Assembly: GCA_003602645.1 (NCBI GenBank)
Contig: QQSI01000009.1
Coordinates: 1-33,367 of the forward strand
Direction of reading: 5' to 3'
DNA length: 33,367 bases
DNA from: Candidatus Poseidoniales archaeon
Lineage (GTDB): Archaea > Thermoplasmatota > Poseidoniia > Poseidoniales > Poseidoniaceae
The notes under the pieces were generated by a model. It was not told the origin of the DNA, made no database searches, and saw only the letters and a program-made list of their open reading frames with translations. Both the position numbers and the translations under genes were made by a program. This document shows positions 14,488 to 23,083 of this stretch, one piece after another. Positions within the stretch are counted from its first letter, which is position 1, and each line of letters begins with the position of its first letter.

Positions 14488-16340
14488 CAATTGCCACCTC
14501 CGGCTTGCTCTGCAGCGCGTTCTGCAATCATCGTTTTGACTTCTTTGATGGCCGCTGTTAAATCTTCACGCATTGGTTCAACATCTTCCTGACGGATTTT
14601 GACGACGCCGTCTTCCATGTAGATGATGTTGATCATCTTGCTCCAATCTTCTGTTTCGCCGGGGAAATCATCGCGTGTGTGGCCGCCTCGGCTTTCCTCA
14701 CGAGTGAGGGCAGCAAGTGTTGCAGCCGTCGAGACGTCAACCATATTTTTCAGGTCAAGAGCCTGATGCCAACCTGAGTTGTATTTCCGAGATGTTCCCG
14801 GGAAACAGGCTTCTTGCCTTTGATTGAATGCAAGCAAGTCATCCATTGCTTCTGTCATCTCTTCTTTCGTACGGATGATACCAACCTTTGCTTGCATCAT
14901 CTCTCGCATTTCATCGTAGATGAGGCCGGGATTTTCCCCTTCAGTTCGCATCAACGGTGCAAGCATGACTTCGATTGCGCCTTGCACTTGTGAGTCGTCG
15001 ATTCCTGGTTGGGCTAGAGTTTCAGCTCGTTTTGCAGCGTGTTCGCCAGCCCGCTTGCCGAAGGTGATCAAATCGGAAAGAGAGTTTCCACCCAAGCGGT
15101 TTGCGCCATGCAATCCAGAGGCCACTTCGCCACATGCAAAGAGACCCGGAACGTTGCTTTCTTGCGTTTCTGCGTTCACTCGAACGCCTCCCATCACGTA
15201 ATGTGCGGTTGGGCCGACTTCCATTGGTTCCTTTGAAATATCAACGCCAGCAAGTTCTTTGAATTGGTGGTGCATTGATGGTAATTTCTTCAGAATCGCT
15301 TCTTCGCCTCGATGTGAAATATCGAGGAAAGCACCGCCGTGTGGTGATCCACGACCTGCTTTGACTTCTGAATTGATTGCTTTTGCCACGACGTCTCTTG
15401 TGAGAAGTTCCGGTGGGCGCCTGACCGTTGCGAGTTTTCCTGAAACCACTTCTTCGACCCACTGGTCGCTTTCTTCAATGGTTTCTGCGTGATCGCCTGC
15501 AAACATTTCGGGCACGTAATTGAACATGAAACGCTCGCCTTCTGAATTTGTGAGGCGTCCTCCTTCACCACGAACCCCTTCTGTTACGAGGATTCCTCGC
15601 ACCGACGGAGGCCATACCATTCCAGTTGGGTGGAATTGAACGAATTCCATATCTCGAAGTTCTGCACCTGCCCATAGGGCGAGAGCGTGGCCGTCACCGG
15701 TGTATTCCCATGAGCCAGAGCAAACTGACCAGCAACGAGTGATACCGCCGGTAGCGAGCACAACAGACTTAGCAGAGAATGCGTGGAAGTCTCCATCCAC
15801 CCTTGTGTAAGCAACGCAGCCAGTGACTCTGTCACCCTCTTTGAGAAGATGGCGAACGGTGTATTCCATGAAGATGTCAATGCCTTCGTGAATGCCACGC
15901 TCTTGGAGGGTTCGAATGAGTTCCAAACCGGTTGCATCGCCAACGTGGGCCAATCGAGGGAAAGTGTGTCCTCCAAAATTTCTCTGATTGATCAAATTGT
16001 TTGGCGTTCGGTCAAACACTGCGCCCCAAGTTTCGAGTTCTCGAACACGGTCTGGGGCTTCTTTGGCGTGGAACTCAGCCATTCGCCAGTCAGCCAGCCA
16101 TTTGCTTCCTTTCATCGTGTCATGGAAGTGTACTTTCCATCCATCTCTTGGATCTGCATTCTGCAATGCGGCAGCACATCCACCTTCTGCCATGACCGTG
16201 TGGGCCTTTCCTAGCAGAGATTTTGTGATGATGGCTGTTTTAGCACCGCTTCGAGCGGCCTCGATGGCAGCCCTAAGTCCAGCACCACCTGCTCCAATGA
16301 CAACAACGTCGTATTCGTGTTTGGTGTATTCTTCAGTCAT
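14487..16340 (-). CDS. sdhA: Succinate dehydrogenase flavoprotein subunit
   Basis: This is the catalytic subunit of complex II, oxidising succinate to fumarate with FAD. It has the Rossmann GAGGAG motif (about 16-21) and [10 protein letters not shown], with His47 at the position that covalently binds FAD. It also has [20 protein letters not shown], the substrate-site segment [11 protein letters not shown], and [15 protein letters not shown]. About 617 residues is normal. GAGGTGA at 16346-16352 is a good ribosome site that overlaps the sdhC stop and favours the ATG at 16340 (or 16343) over the upstream TTG in the ORF track. Segments such as [18 protein letters not shown] (here [18 protein letters not shown]) and [15 protein letters not shown] recall actinobacterial Sdh1. 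It is the second gene of the operon. Confidence 0.95.
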   Translation of the reverse strand: MTEEYTKHEYDVVVIGAGGAGLRAAIEAARSGAKTAIITKSLLGKAHTVMAEGGCAAALQNADPRDGWKVHFHDTMKGSKWLADWRMAEFHAKEAPDRVRELETWGAVFDRTPNNLINQRNFGGHTFPRLAHVGDATGLELIRTLQERGIHEGIDIFMEYTVRHLLKEGDRVTGCVAYTRVDGDFHAFSAKSVVLATGGITRCWSVCSGSWEYTGDGHALALWAGAELRDMEFVQFHPTGMVWPPSVRGILVTEGVRGEGGRLTNSEGERFMFNYVPEMFAGDHAETIEESDQWVEEVVSGKLATVRRPPELLTRDVVAKAINSEVKAGRGSPHGGAFLDISHRGEEAILKKLPSMHHQFKELAGVDISKEPMEVGPTAHYVMGGVRVNAETQESNVPGLFACGEVASGLHGANRLGGNSLSDLITFGKRAGEHAAKRAETLAQPGIDDSQVQGAIEVMLAPLMRTEGENPGLIYDEMREMMQAKVGIIRTKEEMTEAMDDLLAFNQRQEACFPGTSRKYNSGWHQALDLKNMVDVSTAATLAALTREESRGGHTRDDFPGETEDWSKMINIIYMEDGVVKIRQEDVEPMREDLTAAIKEVKTMIAERAAEQAGGGN

Positions 16341-16345
16341 CATCT

Positions 16346-16352
16346 TCACCTC
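16346..16352 (-). promoter_or_regulatory. sdhA ribosome binding site overlapping the sdhC stop
   Basis: On the minus strand TGAGGTGAAGATGATG contains the sdhC stop (TGA), the Shine-Dalgarno GAGGTGA and tandem ATGs. It decides the sdhA start and implies coupling of the two genes. Confidence 0.65.
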
Positions 16353-17205
16353 AAATTGCAAAGAGCACCATGTCGCTCAACACATCGGCTTCAACAGCCA
16401 GGACCCATAGGTCACCCAAGAATACGAACATCAATGAAGTCCAGAACCAAAATCCATGCGAGCGGTTTAGTACGCTGATGCGTCCAAACAAGGCTCCACG
16501 AAGTTTCGCAACTGGAGTAGTCCAGCGGTCCAACACGCCTCCAGCGAGGTGACGAAGTGCGTGGCAAGAAGTGACGTACATGGTAAGGAGGAAGGCTTCA
16601 ATGCCCATGACGAGGGTTCCAATGCAGATGCCCCATCCTTGGGCAGCACCTTCGGTGAAGTGGAGGGTGTGGGTCACATCCCACCACTTGATGGCAAGGA
16701 TAATCATTGCAGCATAGAGGAAATAGCGGTGCAGGTTGTTGACAATGAAAAGGCGCTTTTCACCTTTGTAGCCGAGTTTTTTATTGATTTCAGGTTCATC
16801 GACCCAGCAGGCGGTTGGACTGGCAAAGAATGTGCGGTAATACACCCGGCGCATGTAATAACATGTGCCACGGAACCCAAACGGGATCCAGAGGACGAGC
16901 ACAGCGGCGTTGACCCATCCGGGGTGGTCCCACTCATTGAGGCCAAACAAACTCCATTCAAGCACGTTCGGTGAAAAAATAGGGGACATCACAGTGGCGC
17001 CGTTGATGTCGTAATGGATCGTGTCAGGATACAAAAACAGGCGGGCCACCGTGTAGATTAGGGTGATTGTCAATGCAACACCCATGGCTAGTGGTTGAGA
17101 CCACCAATTATCAATTCGATTTGTGCGTCCCAATCCATTCAGGACTGGAAGTTTGATGCCTTCACCCATCTTTTTCACCCACCGCCCAAGGGCGGTTGTT
17201 TTCAT
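16351..17205 (-). CDS. sdhC: Succinate dehydrogenase membrane anchor, Sdh1-like cytochrome b subunit
   Basis: This membrane subunit anchors SdhAB and carries the quinone and haem sites. Its 284 residues include five TM helices at about 38-60, 97-117, 160-180, 193-220 and 252-275. Candidate haem ligands include His159 region ([12 protein letters not shown]) and the His residues of [12 protein letters not shown]. The segment [28 protein letters not shown] closely recalls the actinobacterial Sdh1 anchor (CYYYRKAYYR..W.SP.AC.V.EP), unlike the SdhC/SdhD pair of proteobacteria. A single anchor gene thus replaces separate sdhC and sdhD. The ATG at 17205 begins the operon. The 88 bp upstream spacer separates it from the lipoprotein gene and presumably holds the promoter; I see no obvious TATA box in it. 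Confidence 0.85.
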   Translation of the reverse strand: MKTTALGRWVKKMGEGIKLPVLNGLGRTNRIDNWWSQPLAMGVALTITLIYTVARLFLYPDTIHYDINGATVMSPIFSPNVLEWSLFGLNEWDHPGWVNAAVLVLWIPFGFRGTCYYMRRVYYRTFFASPTACWVDEPEINKKLGYKGEKRLFIVNNLHRYFLYAAMIILAIKWWDVTHTLHFTEGAAQGWGICIGTLVMGIEAFLLTMYVTSCHALRHLAGGVLDRWTTPVAKLRGALFGRISVLNRSHGFWFWTSLMFVFLGDLWVLAVEADVLSDMVLFAI

Positions 17206-17293
17206 CCAAGACGCTGAGGTCTTTGAGGTTCACCATTCACCATCTTAGCCAAGAGGGGCTGAGCGTGCCGTTTAGGTGGAATTGTCGAGAATC

Positions 17294-17890
17294 TCAATCG
17301 AAGAACAACAATGCTTCCTCAAGGACGGTTTCGTTGGCCCAGTAGGTCTTGGATTGCCAAACTATTGCGCCGCTTTCATCGATCAGTTGCAAGGTTGGCG
17401 TGCTCGGGTTTCCATACGCTTCATAGAGAGGATATCCGGTATCAACTCCGGTCTCAAATTCATAGGTAGGTGTGTCCACCTCGGGAACCACGACCGTCCA
17501 AGGTGTGTAGTAAGATGTGTTGGTATCATCAGCAAAGGTCTCCATGACATCTTCTGTCGTTTCGAAGAGTGCCCATCGATGAACGCTCACTACGCTGATG
17601 TTTGTGCTGTTGAACCCACCTTCGTCCATTGTAGCCCGAATCAGTTCGGTCCAATCATGGCAACCCGAACAGCCCGCACCGACCCACAGCACCAATGATG
17701 GTCCTTCTGAGAGGTGTTGTTTGAGGTTGAAGGTTGCTCCGCCATCTTCGCTACGGTCGAGCGTTGGTGCCTCGAAGGACATGTGAATCGGCGGATTTTC
17801 TCCTCGTTCTACCTCAATCGATTCTGGGGCAATACAACCGGTACAGAGGCTGAGGGTGACGCCGATGAGAACCAGAAGGTCATACCGCAT
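17294..17890 (-). CDS. Thioredoxin-like lipoprotein
   Basis: This 198-residue exported protein has an N-terminal hydrophobic stretch LLVLIGVTLSLCTGC whose Cys19 is a plausible lipid-anchor cysteine, although -3 is Cys rather than Leu. A thioredoxin-like fold follows: LVLWVGAGCSGCHDWTEL carries the redox pair Cys74-Cys77 in the first helix, and YGNPSTPTLQLIDESGAIVW contains the cis-Pro region and following strand. This resembles TlpA/peroxiredoxin-like extracytoplasmic thiol proteins, though the acidic linker is unusual. The ORF track overextends into crtI. I chose the ATG at 17890, with GGTGAAGG as ribosome site inside the crtI 3' end; it overlaps the crtI stop by 11 nt, so the two are coupled. 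A role in disulfide or haem-protein maturation is possible but unproven. Confidence 0.75.
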   Translation of the reverse strand: MRYDLLVLIGVTLSLCTGCIAPESIEVERGENPPIHMSFEAPTLDRSEDGGATFNLKQHLSEGPSLVLWVGAGCSGCHDWTELIRATMDEGGFNSTNISVVSVHRWALFETTEDVMETFADDTNTSYYTPWTVVVPEVDTPTYEFETGVDTGYPLYEAYGNPSTPTLQLIDESGAIVWQSKTYWANETVLEEALLFFD

Positions 17891-19490
17891 GGCCTTCACC
17901 ATTGGCGGTGCCCCGGGCTCTAGGTTGAGCGCTTTGGCGGGAGGCAACCTTCGGTCGCTTGACATCTTTGAACCACGTGTCAACGCCGTTCCAATCGGGG
18001 CGCATGCCGAGGTCGGCGAGGACAAGCTTGCTGCTGATTCTTGCGCTTTCAAAGATGGTTGGTAGGCCGCTTCCGGGGTGGGTGCCTCCTCCGACGATGT
18101 AGAGGTTGTTTGCCTCCTCAAATCGGTTGTGTGGGCGTCGCCACAGCATTTGTTTGAGGTCGTGAGTCAAGTTGAATACAGCCCCTCGATAAATATCCGA
18201 AGCACCCCAGTCGTCGGGTGTGATGATGGTTTCAGAAACGATGTGATCGGCGATGTCATCGTAACCGAGTTTGGCCAGTTGCTTCACAATGGTTTCACGG
18301 AAATCACCTTTAATATCGTCCCAGACAATGCTTTCGTGTTGGTTTGGCACGGGTACGAGAACGTAGATCGTCGAGTGACCATCTGGCGCTAGGGAATCGT
18401 CTGTGATGGATGCGTTTTGGACATACACCGATGGGTCTTCCCAGGTCAGGCGATGGTTGGTAATGTCCCTCAAATTTTCCTCGTATGCGGAGGAAGCGTA
18501 AATTTGGTGGTGGGGCAACTCGTATTCTTTGTCGACGCCCAGATAAAGCATGAATGTGGAACATGAATACCCCTTTTTCTCGAGTTTCTTATTGCTCCAT
18601 TTCTTCCGCTTTTCATCTGGGACGAGGGTGGTCATTGCGTGAGCAAAGTCGGCGTTGACCACGACTTTGTCTGCCATAATTTCTTGACCTTCGATTCGAA
18701 CGCCAGTGACTGTTTTGCCCTCATAAATGAGGGATTTGACAGGCGTGTTAAGTCGGATGTCGACGCCCATGCTTTCGGCAATCTCGCCCATTCGAGCGGT
18801 GATGCTTCCCAAACCGCCCTTGGCGTGGAAAATACCGTGCTCATACTCAAGGAATGCGAGGATGGTGAACAAGGAGGGTGCGTGGAATGGACTCATCCCG
18901 AGGTATTTTGTTTGAAACGACATGGCGAGTCGAACTCTTTCATCGTCGAAGTGCTTGCCGAGGTCGCCCGCAACGCTGGCCCATGGTTTGAGAACGGTTG
19001 CAACTCGCATGGCTCGCTTTGTGAGCACGTCCCTTGGGCTCGACCACGGAGTCTGAAGGCACTGCTTGGAAAGATCGAGTTTCTTTCGGTTTTGCTTTAC
19101 GTAATTCTTGAACCCGTTTGCGTTTTTGTCTCCAGCAAGTTCTCGAATACGTTCTGTCATTTCTTCGAGGTTGCTGGTTGCGTCAATATGGCCGCCAGCG
19201 CCGAACACGAGTCGGTACATTGGGTCCAATGGCATGAGACCAAGTTCCTTGTGAGCATCCAATCCGATGGCTTTGAAAATTTCTTCAATGACCTCGGGGT
19301 AATGGAAAAAAGTTGGCCCTCGGTCAAATGTGTATCCGTCTTTCTTGAACAGGCGAGTTCGACCACCCACGGCATCGGCTTTTTCGAGGACGGTGACATC
19401 AACGCCTGAATGTGCGAGGAGGAGGGCAGAGGCAAGGCCACCGGGCCCTGAACCTACAATGACGGCGGTTGGAGTTTTAGTGCTGGACAT
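17880..19490 (-). CDS. crtI: CrtI-type phytoene desaturase / carotenoid oxidoreductase
   Basis: This is an FAD-dependent amine-oxidase-fold enzyme that desaturates carotenoids such as phytoene. The dinucleotide-binding motif is at about residues 9-45 (AVIVGSGPGGLASALLLA... VLEKADAVGGRTR), followed by YTFDRGPTFFHYPEVIEE, typical of CrtI. The C-terminal CrtI signature is NNLYIVGGGTHPGSGLPTIFESA. The length of 536 residues is near the usual 490-510, plus a basic tail. The ORF track overextends; the ATG at 19490 fits the family N-terminus and sits about 27 bp from a TATA box. Carotenoids in marine archaea often support rhodopsin or membrane protection, but no rhodopsin or phytoene synthase gene is present here. 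The exact step (CrtI, CrtD or other) cannot be settled from sequence alone. Confidence 0.88.
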   Translation of the reverse strand: MSSTKTPTAVIVGSGPGGLASALLLAHSGVDVTVLEKADAVGGRTRLFKKDGYTFDRGPTFFHYPEVIEEIFKAIGLDAHKELGLMPLDPMYRLVFGAGGHIDATSNLEEMTERIRELAGDKNANGFKNYVKQNRKKLDLSKQCLQTPWSSPRDVLTKRAMRVATVLKPWASVAGDLGKHFDDERVRLAMSFQTKYLGMSPFHAPSLFTILAFLEYEHGIFHAKGGLGSITARMGEIAESMGVDIRLNTPVKSLIYEGKTVTGVRIEGQEIMADKVVVNADFAHAMTTLVPDEKRKKWSNKKLEKKGYSCSTFMLYLGVDKEYELPHHQIYASSAYEENLRDITNHRLTWEDPSVYVQNASITDDSLAPDGHSTIYVLVPVPNQHESIVWDDIKGDFRETIVKQLAKLGYDDIADHIVSETIITPDDWGASDIYRGAVFNLTHDLKQMLWRRPHNRFEEANNLYIVGGGTHPGSGLPTIFESARISSKLVLADLGMRPDWNGVDTWFKDVKRPKVASRQSAQPRARGTANGEGHAV

Positions 19491-19512
19491 GATTCTCAGT
19501 CCGTGGGGTCTC

Positions 19513-19521
19513 CATATAAAA
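19513..19521 (-). promoter_or_regulatory. TATA box of crtI, placed for a leaderless transcript
   Basis: On the minus strand TTTTATATG (plus strand CATATAAAA) is centred about 27 bp upstream of the crtI ATG. With standard archaeal spacing, transcription would begin at or very near the A of the ATG. The rest of spacer 19491-19661 holds AAGGAGG at 19611-19617, too close to a GTG at 19620 to be convincing. Confidence 0.65.
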
Positions 19522-19661
19522 GGCCGTTTCCGCCCTTGAATCACAACGCAGAAAATCACTGATTGAAACGGTGCTAAAGCGAACTCAAGCGGGGCGGTGA
19601 TAAGCATCTTAAGGAGGCTGTGGTTGGGGCAAATCACAGCCTTAGGTTGTGCGGTGATACC

Positions 19662-20912
19662 ATGAGCGACTGGAGTTCAAAGAATCCATACATGTCTGAA
19701 ATCACAGAGAATTACATTCTCAACGGTGAAGGCTCGAGAAAAGAAACTCGCCACATTGTGTTCGATTTGGGTGATTCCGGCTTGGATTACAAAGTAGGCG
19801 ATGCTCTTGGTGTGATTGCTGAAAACCCACCACACATCGTGGAAGAACTGATTGAGGTTCAAGGCTGGGACCGTGAGACGATCGTGGAAACTCACAACGG
19901 AGAGCGTGACCTCTACACCGCACTCAAAAAGGACTTCGAAGTGCACCTAGCAAACAAAAAATTCGTTCAATCACTCGCCCACAAAGTGGTTTCAAGTGGC
20001 ATGCGCATCTCTCTCTCAATCGTATCAAGATCCCGAAACGGCCAAGAGTGGACAGCAAGCGATGCTCAAGCCCTTCCACCCGGTCTTGCTCCGAACCAAC
20101 CCTCGGACGATCCAGTGGCTAAGGTCGAGGCATTGGTTGATGATGCGAAAGCTGTTGAAGACTACCTTTGGACTCGAGATTACATTGACATCATGCGAGA
20201 ATTTGATGTGAAGTACTCCCCACAAGAATTTTTGGAACTCGCAGATCGATTGAAGCCACGTCTCTATTCAATCGCTTCATCCCATGATGCACACCCAGGT
20301 TTTGTTGAGTTGACCGTTGGAATCGTTCGATTCGAATACAACAACAGACCACGAGGGGGCCTCTGCACGCAGTTCATGGCTGATGAAATTGACACATCAG
20401 GGACTCCAATCGGCGTTTTCATGTCCCCAACAAAGTCGTTTATTCTACCAGAAGACAAGAGCACGGACATCATCATGGTCGGGCCAGGAACTGGGATTGC
20501 ACCGTTCCGGGCGTTCATGGAGCAGCGTGTCTTCGACGGTGGAGAAGGCCGCAATTGGTTATTCTTTGGTGACCAATCAGCAAAGACCGAGTTCTATTAC
20601 AAGGAAACCATTGAGGGTTGGATGGACAGCGGCGACCTATACAGGTTTACGACCGCGTGGTCAAGAGACCAAGAAGAGAAAATTTACGTTCAACATCGGC
20701 TCAAAGAACACGGTGCAGAAATATGGGAGTGGTTTGAAAACGGTGCGTATTTCTACATCTGTGGCGACAAACAATACATGGCTAAAGACGTGCACCGTGC
20801 GCTCATTTCAATCGCAGAGGAACACGGTGGTATGAGCAATGAAGAGGCAACACATTTCATCGAGAAAACGATGATGCGTGAACAAAAGCGCTACCTCAGA
20901 GATGTCTACTGA
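19662..20912 (+). CDS. CysJ-like FAD/NADPH flavoprotein reductase lacking a flavodoxin domain
   Basis: This is a predicted NADPH:acceptor diflavin-reductase module. It starts directly with the CysJ-type connecting/FAD domain (SSKNPYMSEITENYILNGEGS, YKVGDALGV). The FAD motif RLYSIASS is at about 200-206 and GGLCTQFMAD lies in the flavin phosphate region. The NADPH motif is MVGPGTGIAPFRAFMEQR (about 273), followed by LFFGDQSAKTEFYYKE, YFYICGDKQYMAKDV and the terminal KRYLRDVY typical of CysJ. At 416 residues it lacks the N-terminal flavodoxin (FMN) domain of CysJ or cytochrome P450 reductase. It must therefore use a separate flavodoxin or ferredoxin, or pass electrons directly to a partner such as a sulfite reductase. 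The ATG at 19662 was chosen over the GTG at 19620 because family homology begins there. Confidence 0.85.
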   Translation: MSDWSSKNPYMSEITENYILNGEGSRKETRHIVFDLGDSGLDYKVGDALGVIAENPPHIVEELIEVQGWDRETIVETHNGERDLYTALKKDFEVHLANKKFVQSLAHKVVSSGMRISLSIVSRSRNGQEWTASDAQALPPGLAPNQPSDDPVAKVEALVDDAKAVEDYLWTRDYIDIMREFDVKYSPQEFLELADRLKPRLYSIASSHDAHPGFVELTVGIVRFEYNNRPRGGLCTQFMADEIDTSGTPIGVFMSPTKSFILPEDKSTDIIMVGPGTGIAPFRAFMEQRVFDGGEGRNWLFFGDQSAKTEFYYKETIEGWMDSGDLYRFTTAWSRDQEEKIYVQHRLKEHGAEIWEWFENGAYFYICGDKQYMAKDVHRALISIAEEHGGMSNEEATHFIEKTMMREQKRYLRDVY

Positions 20913-20966
20913 TACCAGGCTGCTTTCCTTATGGCACCCGAGTGGCGCCACCGAAACCAACAATGT

Positions 20967-20983
20967 TACTTTCATCCTTTTTT
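20967..20983 (+). terminator. T-rich terminator of the flavoprotein reductase gene
   Basis: TTACTTTCATCCTTTTTT lies 55-70 nt after the stop, upstream of the convergent gene end at 21005. A GTGGCGCCAC palindrome at 20942-20951 precedes it. Archaeal terminators are often just T-rich, so this is plausible but weak. Confidence 0.35.
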
Positions 20984-21004
20984 GTCAAATCATCCACATT
21001 CTGC

Positions 21005-21466
21005 TCAATTGGGAAGCGAAACACTGACGACTGGAATCAATCGCTTGTGGGCAGCATCTTCCATTCGCTTGGTCCACACTGATTCAGGTCCAGGAAATGC
21101 GAGCATATGGGTCGCACGCTCGAGCATACGATCCACTAAACTCGCTTCGGCTTCTGGCCGTCCGCTGTCGTTGGGTTGATTTGGTCGAGGGTTCGACCAT
21201 GCCTCGGTAAAAACGGCCAATGGTATGTTGTTGTTGTCAGCCCAACGTTCGGCGAGATAATCCACTCCGCTTGCACCTCCGAGGATGATCAAGTCTGGGT
21301 AAGCGTTGTACTTGACCCATTCATCAATGGCGTTTTCCAACCATGCGTAATCATAAAATTTTGAATTCCCACAAATCACCAAATTAACAATTCTTCCATC
21401 GTTGTTTAGGTCTCGGCCTGCGAGTCGGTCGAGGGCTTCGGCCCCAGTTTGTTGTGTCGGCGTCAT
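21005..21466 (-). CDS. SLOG/DUF2493-like nucleotide-binding protein
   Basis: This 153-residue Rossmann-like protein contains NLVICGNSKFYDYAWL and LIILGGASGVDYLAERWADNNNIPL. Together these match the G-x-x-G-[AV]-D pattern of the DUF2493/YspA branch of the SLOG superfamily, to which LOG, DprA and several antiviral nucleotide-sensing proteins belong. The second half (AEASLVDRMLERATHMLAFPGPES) fits the usual 'R-N..M...AD.L.AF.G' segment. It is predicted to bind a nucleotide or nucleotide derivative; the substrate is unknown. A TATA-like GATATG at 21488-21493 lies about 25 bp upstream of the ATG. It is monocistronic, with no recognisable defence effector beside it, so a defence role is not supported. 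Confidence 0.72.
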   Translation of the reverse strand: MTPTQQTGAEALDRLAGRDLNNDGRIVNLVICGNSKFYDYAWLENAIDEWVKYNAYPDLIILGGASGVDYLAERWADNNNIPLAVFTEAWSNPRPNQPNDSGRPEAEASLVDRMLERATHMLAFPGPESVWTKRMEDAAHKRLIPVVSVSLPN

Positions 21467-21648
21467 GTTTGGCGAACACCGTGAAGAGATATGAAACTTG
21501 CTCTTAATTTACACTTTTTTGGAAGAAAATAAGATTTTTCCACCGTTTTATGTCAATAAAAGATGAATCAAGGACGCACTCTTGCGTTTCCCCTCGCTAT
21601 TCTAATGGGTTCTTTTTGTCCCGTTCAACCGTTGGCATCATAGAGTAA

Positions 21649-21663
21649 TTCCTCTTCGAGGAA
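21649..21663 (+). promoter_or_regulatory. Hairpin enclosing the ribosome site of the biotin carboxylase gene
   Basis: TTCCTC-TTC-GAGGAA is a perfect 6-bp stem ending 2 nt before the ATG at 21666. The right arm contains the only Shine-Dalgarno-like GAGG, so the hairpin would occlude it. The rest of spacer 21467-21648 is AT-rich, with a T run (ACTTTTTTGG) and TCAATAAAAG that could be promoter elements. Confidence 0.5.
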
Positions 21664-21665
21664 CC

Positions 21666-23006
21666 ATGGCGTTCAAGAGAGTGCTGATTGCGAACCGCGG
21701 TGAAATCGCCCTTCGAATCCTCAGAACCTTACGCGACATGGGTATTGAGGCTGCCATCATTCATGGTCGTGAAGACCGTCTATCTTTGCCGGTCCGGCTT
21801 GCTGATGTTGCCTATGCCAACAACAAAGCGAATCCCTTGGACACCTACCTCGATATCGAATCGGTGATTGCTGCGGCTAAGGAAATGGAATGCGATGCAG
21901 TCCATCCAGGGTATGGTTTCCTTGCAGAAAACGCAACCTTTGTTCGTCGATTACAGGAGGAGGGCATTACATTCATCGGGCCTTCGGCAGATGTCATCAC
22001 ATTGCTTGGAGACAAAATCGAGGCGAGAGCGGCTATGGAAGCTGCTGGTCTACCCACGGCTAAGGGTTCATCCGAGCCAATCTCTTCTCCCCTTGTCGCT
22101 TCTGAACTGGCCAACGAAATTGGCTACCCTGTGATCATCAAGGCTGCAGCCGGTGGTGGTGGTATAGGTATGCAGATCGTTGAGGAATCATCCCAATTCG
22201 AAAGTGCCCTAAAGTTGTGTCAATCGAGAGCAAAATCAGCCTTTGGGGACGAACGAGTGTTTGTGGAAAAGTACATCCAAGGCGCCCAACACGTCGAATT
22301 CCAAGTCCTGGGTGATGGCAAAAATGCGATTCATTTTGGTGAGCGGTTTTGCTCGATTCAAAGACGGCATCAAAAATTGGTCGAAGAGGGTCCATGGCTT
22401 GATGACGCAAAGCGGAAAGAAATCGGTGAACTTGTTTGCCGTGGAGCAGAATCTGTTGGTTACAAAGGACTTGCGACTTTCGAATTCCTTCGAGATGCCA
22501 ATGGAGATTTTTACTTCTTGGAGGTGAATCCTCGGGTCCAAGTTGAACACACAGTCACCGAACTGATCACCGGCTATAACTTAGTTGAACTTGGCGTACG
22601 GGTGGCGCAGGGCGAGTCACTTCCGGTGACACAAGAAGACATCAAATGGAACGGTCATGCCATACAATGCCGTTTGAACGCAGAGGACCCAAAGAAGTTC
22701 ATTCCAAGTCCGGGACGCCTTTGGGAGTGCCATTTCCCCTCAGGCTACGGGGTTCGAGTGGACACCCATGCTCACCCAGGTTACGATATGCCAGGTTGCT
22801 TTGATTCCTTATTGGCCAAATTACTGGTGTGGGGCAGGGACCGTGAAGATGCAGTACGCCGCATGAGAACAGCCTTGGATGAAACGATGATTACCGGTGT
22901 TGAGCACCTTATTCCGCTTCACCGAAGGATCATGGATGAGAAGGATTTCTTGAACAGGAACATTACCATTCAGTACATCGATATGCACCAAGAATTGCTC
23001 GGATAG
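21666..23006 (+). CDS. accC: Biotin carboxylase (acyl-CoA or pyruvate carboxylase subunit A)
   Basis: This enzyme carboxylates biotin on a carrier protein using ATP and bicarbonate, the first half-reaction of acetyl-/propionyl-CoA or pyruvate carboxylases. Hallmarks: KRVLIANRGEIALRILR at the N-terminus, AVHPGYGFLAENATF, the glycine-rich ATP lid AAAGGGGIGM (about 159-168), ERFCSIQRRHQK, and the EVNPRVQVEHTVTE active-site segment (about 285-298). At 446 residues it is the normal length for a single-domain AccC/PycA. There is no biotinyl carrier domain, and neither a carboxyltransferase nor a carrier gene lies in the window, so partners must be encoded elsewhere and the acyl substrate is undetermined. 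The downstream PfkB kinase follows after 77 bp, probably with its own promoter. Confidence 0.92.
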   Translation: MAFKRVLIANRGEIALRILRTLRDMGIEAAIIHGREDRLSLPVRLADVAYANNKANPLDTYLDIESVIAAAKEMECDAVHPGYGFLAENATFVRRLQEEGITFIGPSADVITLLGDKIEARAAMEAAGLPTAKGSSEPISSPLVASELANEIGYPVIIKAAAGGGGIGMQIVEESSQFESALKLCQSRAKSAFGDERVFVEKYIQGAQHVEFQVLGDGKNAIHFGERFCSIQRRHQKLVEEGPWLDDAKRKEIGELVCRGAESVGYKGLATFEFLRDANGDFYFLEVNPRVQVEHTVTELITGYNLVELGVRVAQGESLPVTQEDIKWNGHAIQCRLNAEDPKKFIPSPGRLWECHFPSGYGVRVDTHAHPGYDMPGCFDSLLAKLLVWGRDREDAVRRMRTALDETMITGVEHLIPLHRRIMDEKDFLNRNITIQYIDMHQELLG

Positions 23007-23083
23007 AGTGCCTTGTTTTGCCCTTAAGAATTCTGAACCTTCTTCAGTGATATCTTGAAGTATCTTCTACCGATGGTGTAGGC

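Noticed and set aside
18639-19409. 256-aa plus-strand ORF opposite crtI.
   Set aside because: Antisense shadow of a strongly supported FAD enzyme; no domain pattern and biased Cys/His/Val composition.
20317-20835. 172-aa ORF in another frame of the flavoprotein reductase gene.
   Set aside because: Overlaps the FAD/NADPH motifs of the real frame and is Ser/Thr/Arg-rich like a shifted frame.
20942-20951. Palindrome GTGGCGCCAC as an operator or restriction-modification signal.
   Set aside because: A single 10-bp palindrome with no partner or position-specific context can arise by chance.
21005-21466. The SLOG-like gene as part of an antiviral system.
   Set aside because: Neighbours are a flavoprotein reductase and biotin carboxylase; no TIR, nuclease or membrane effector accompanies it.
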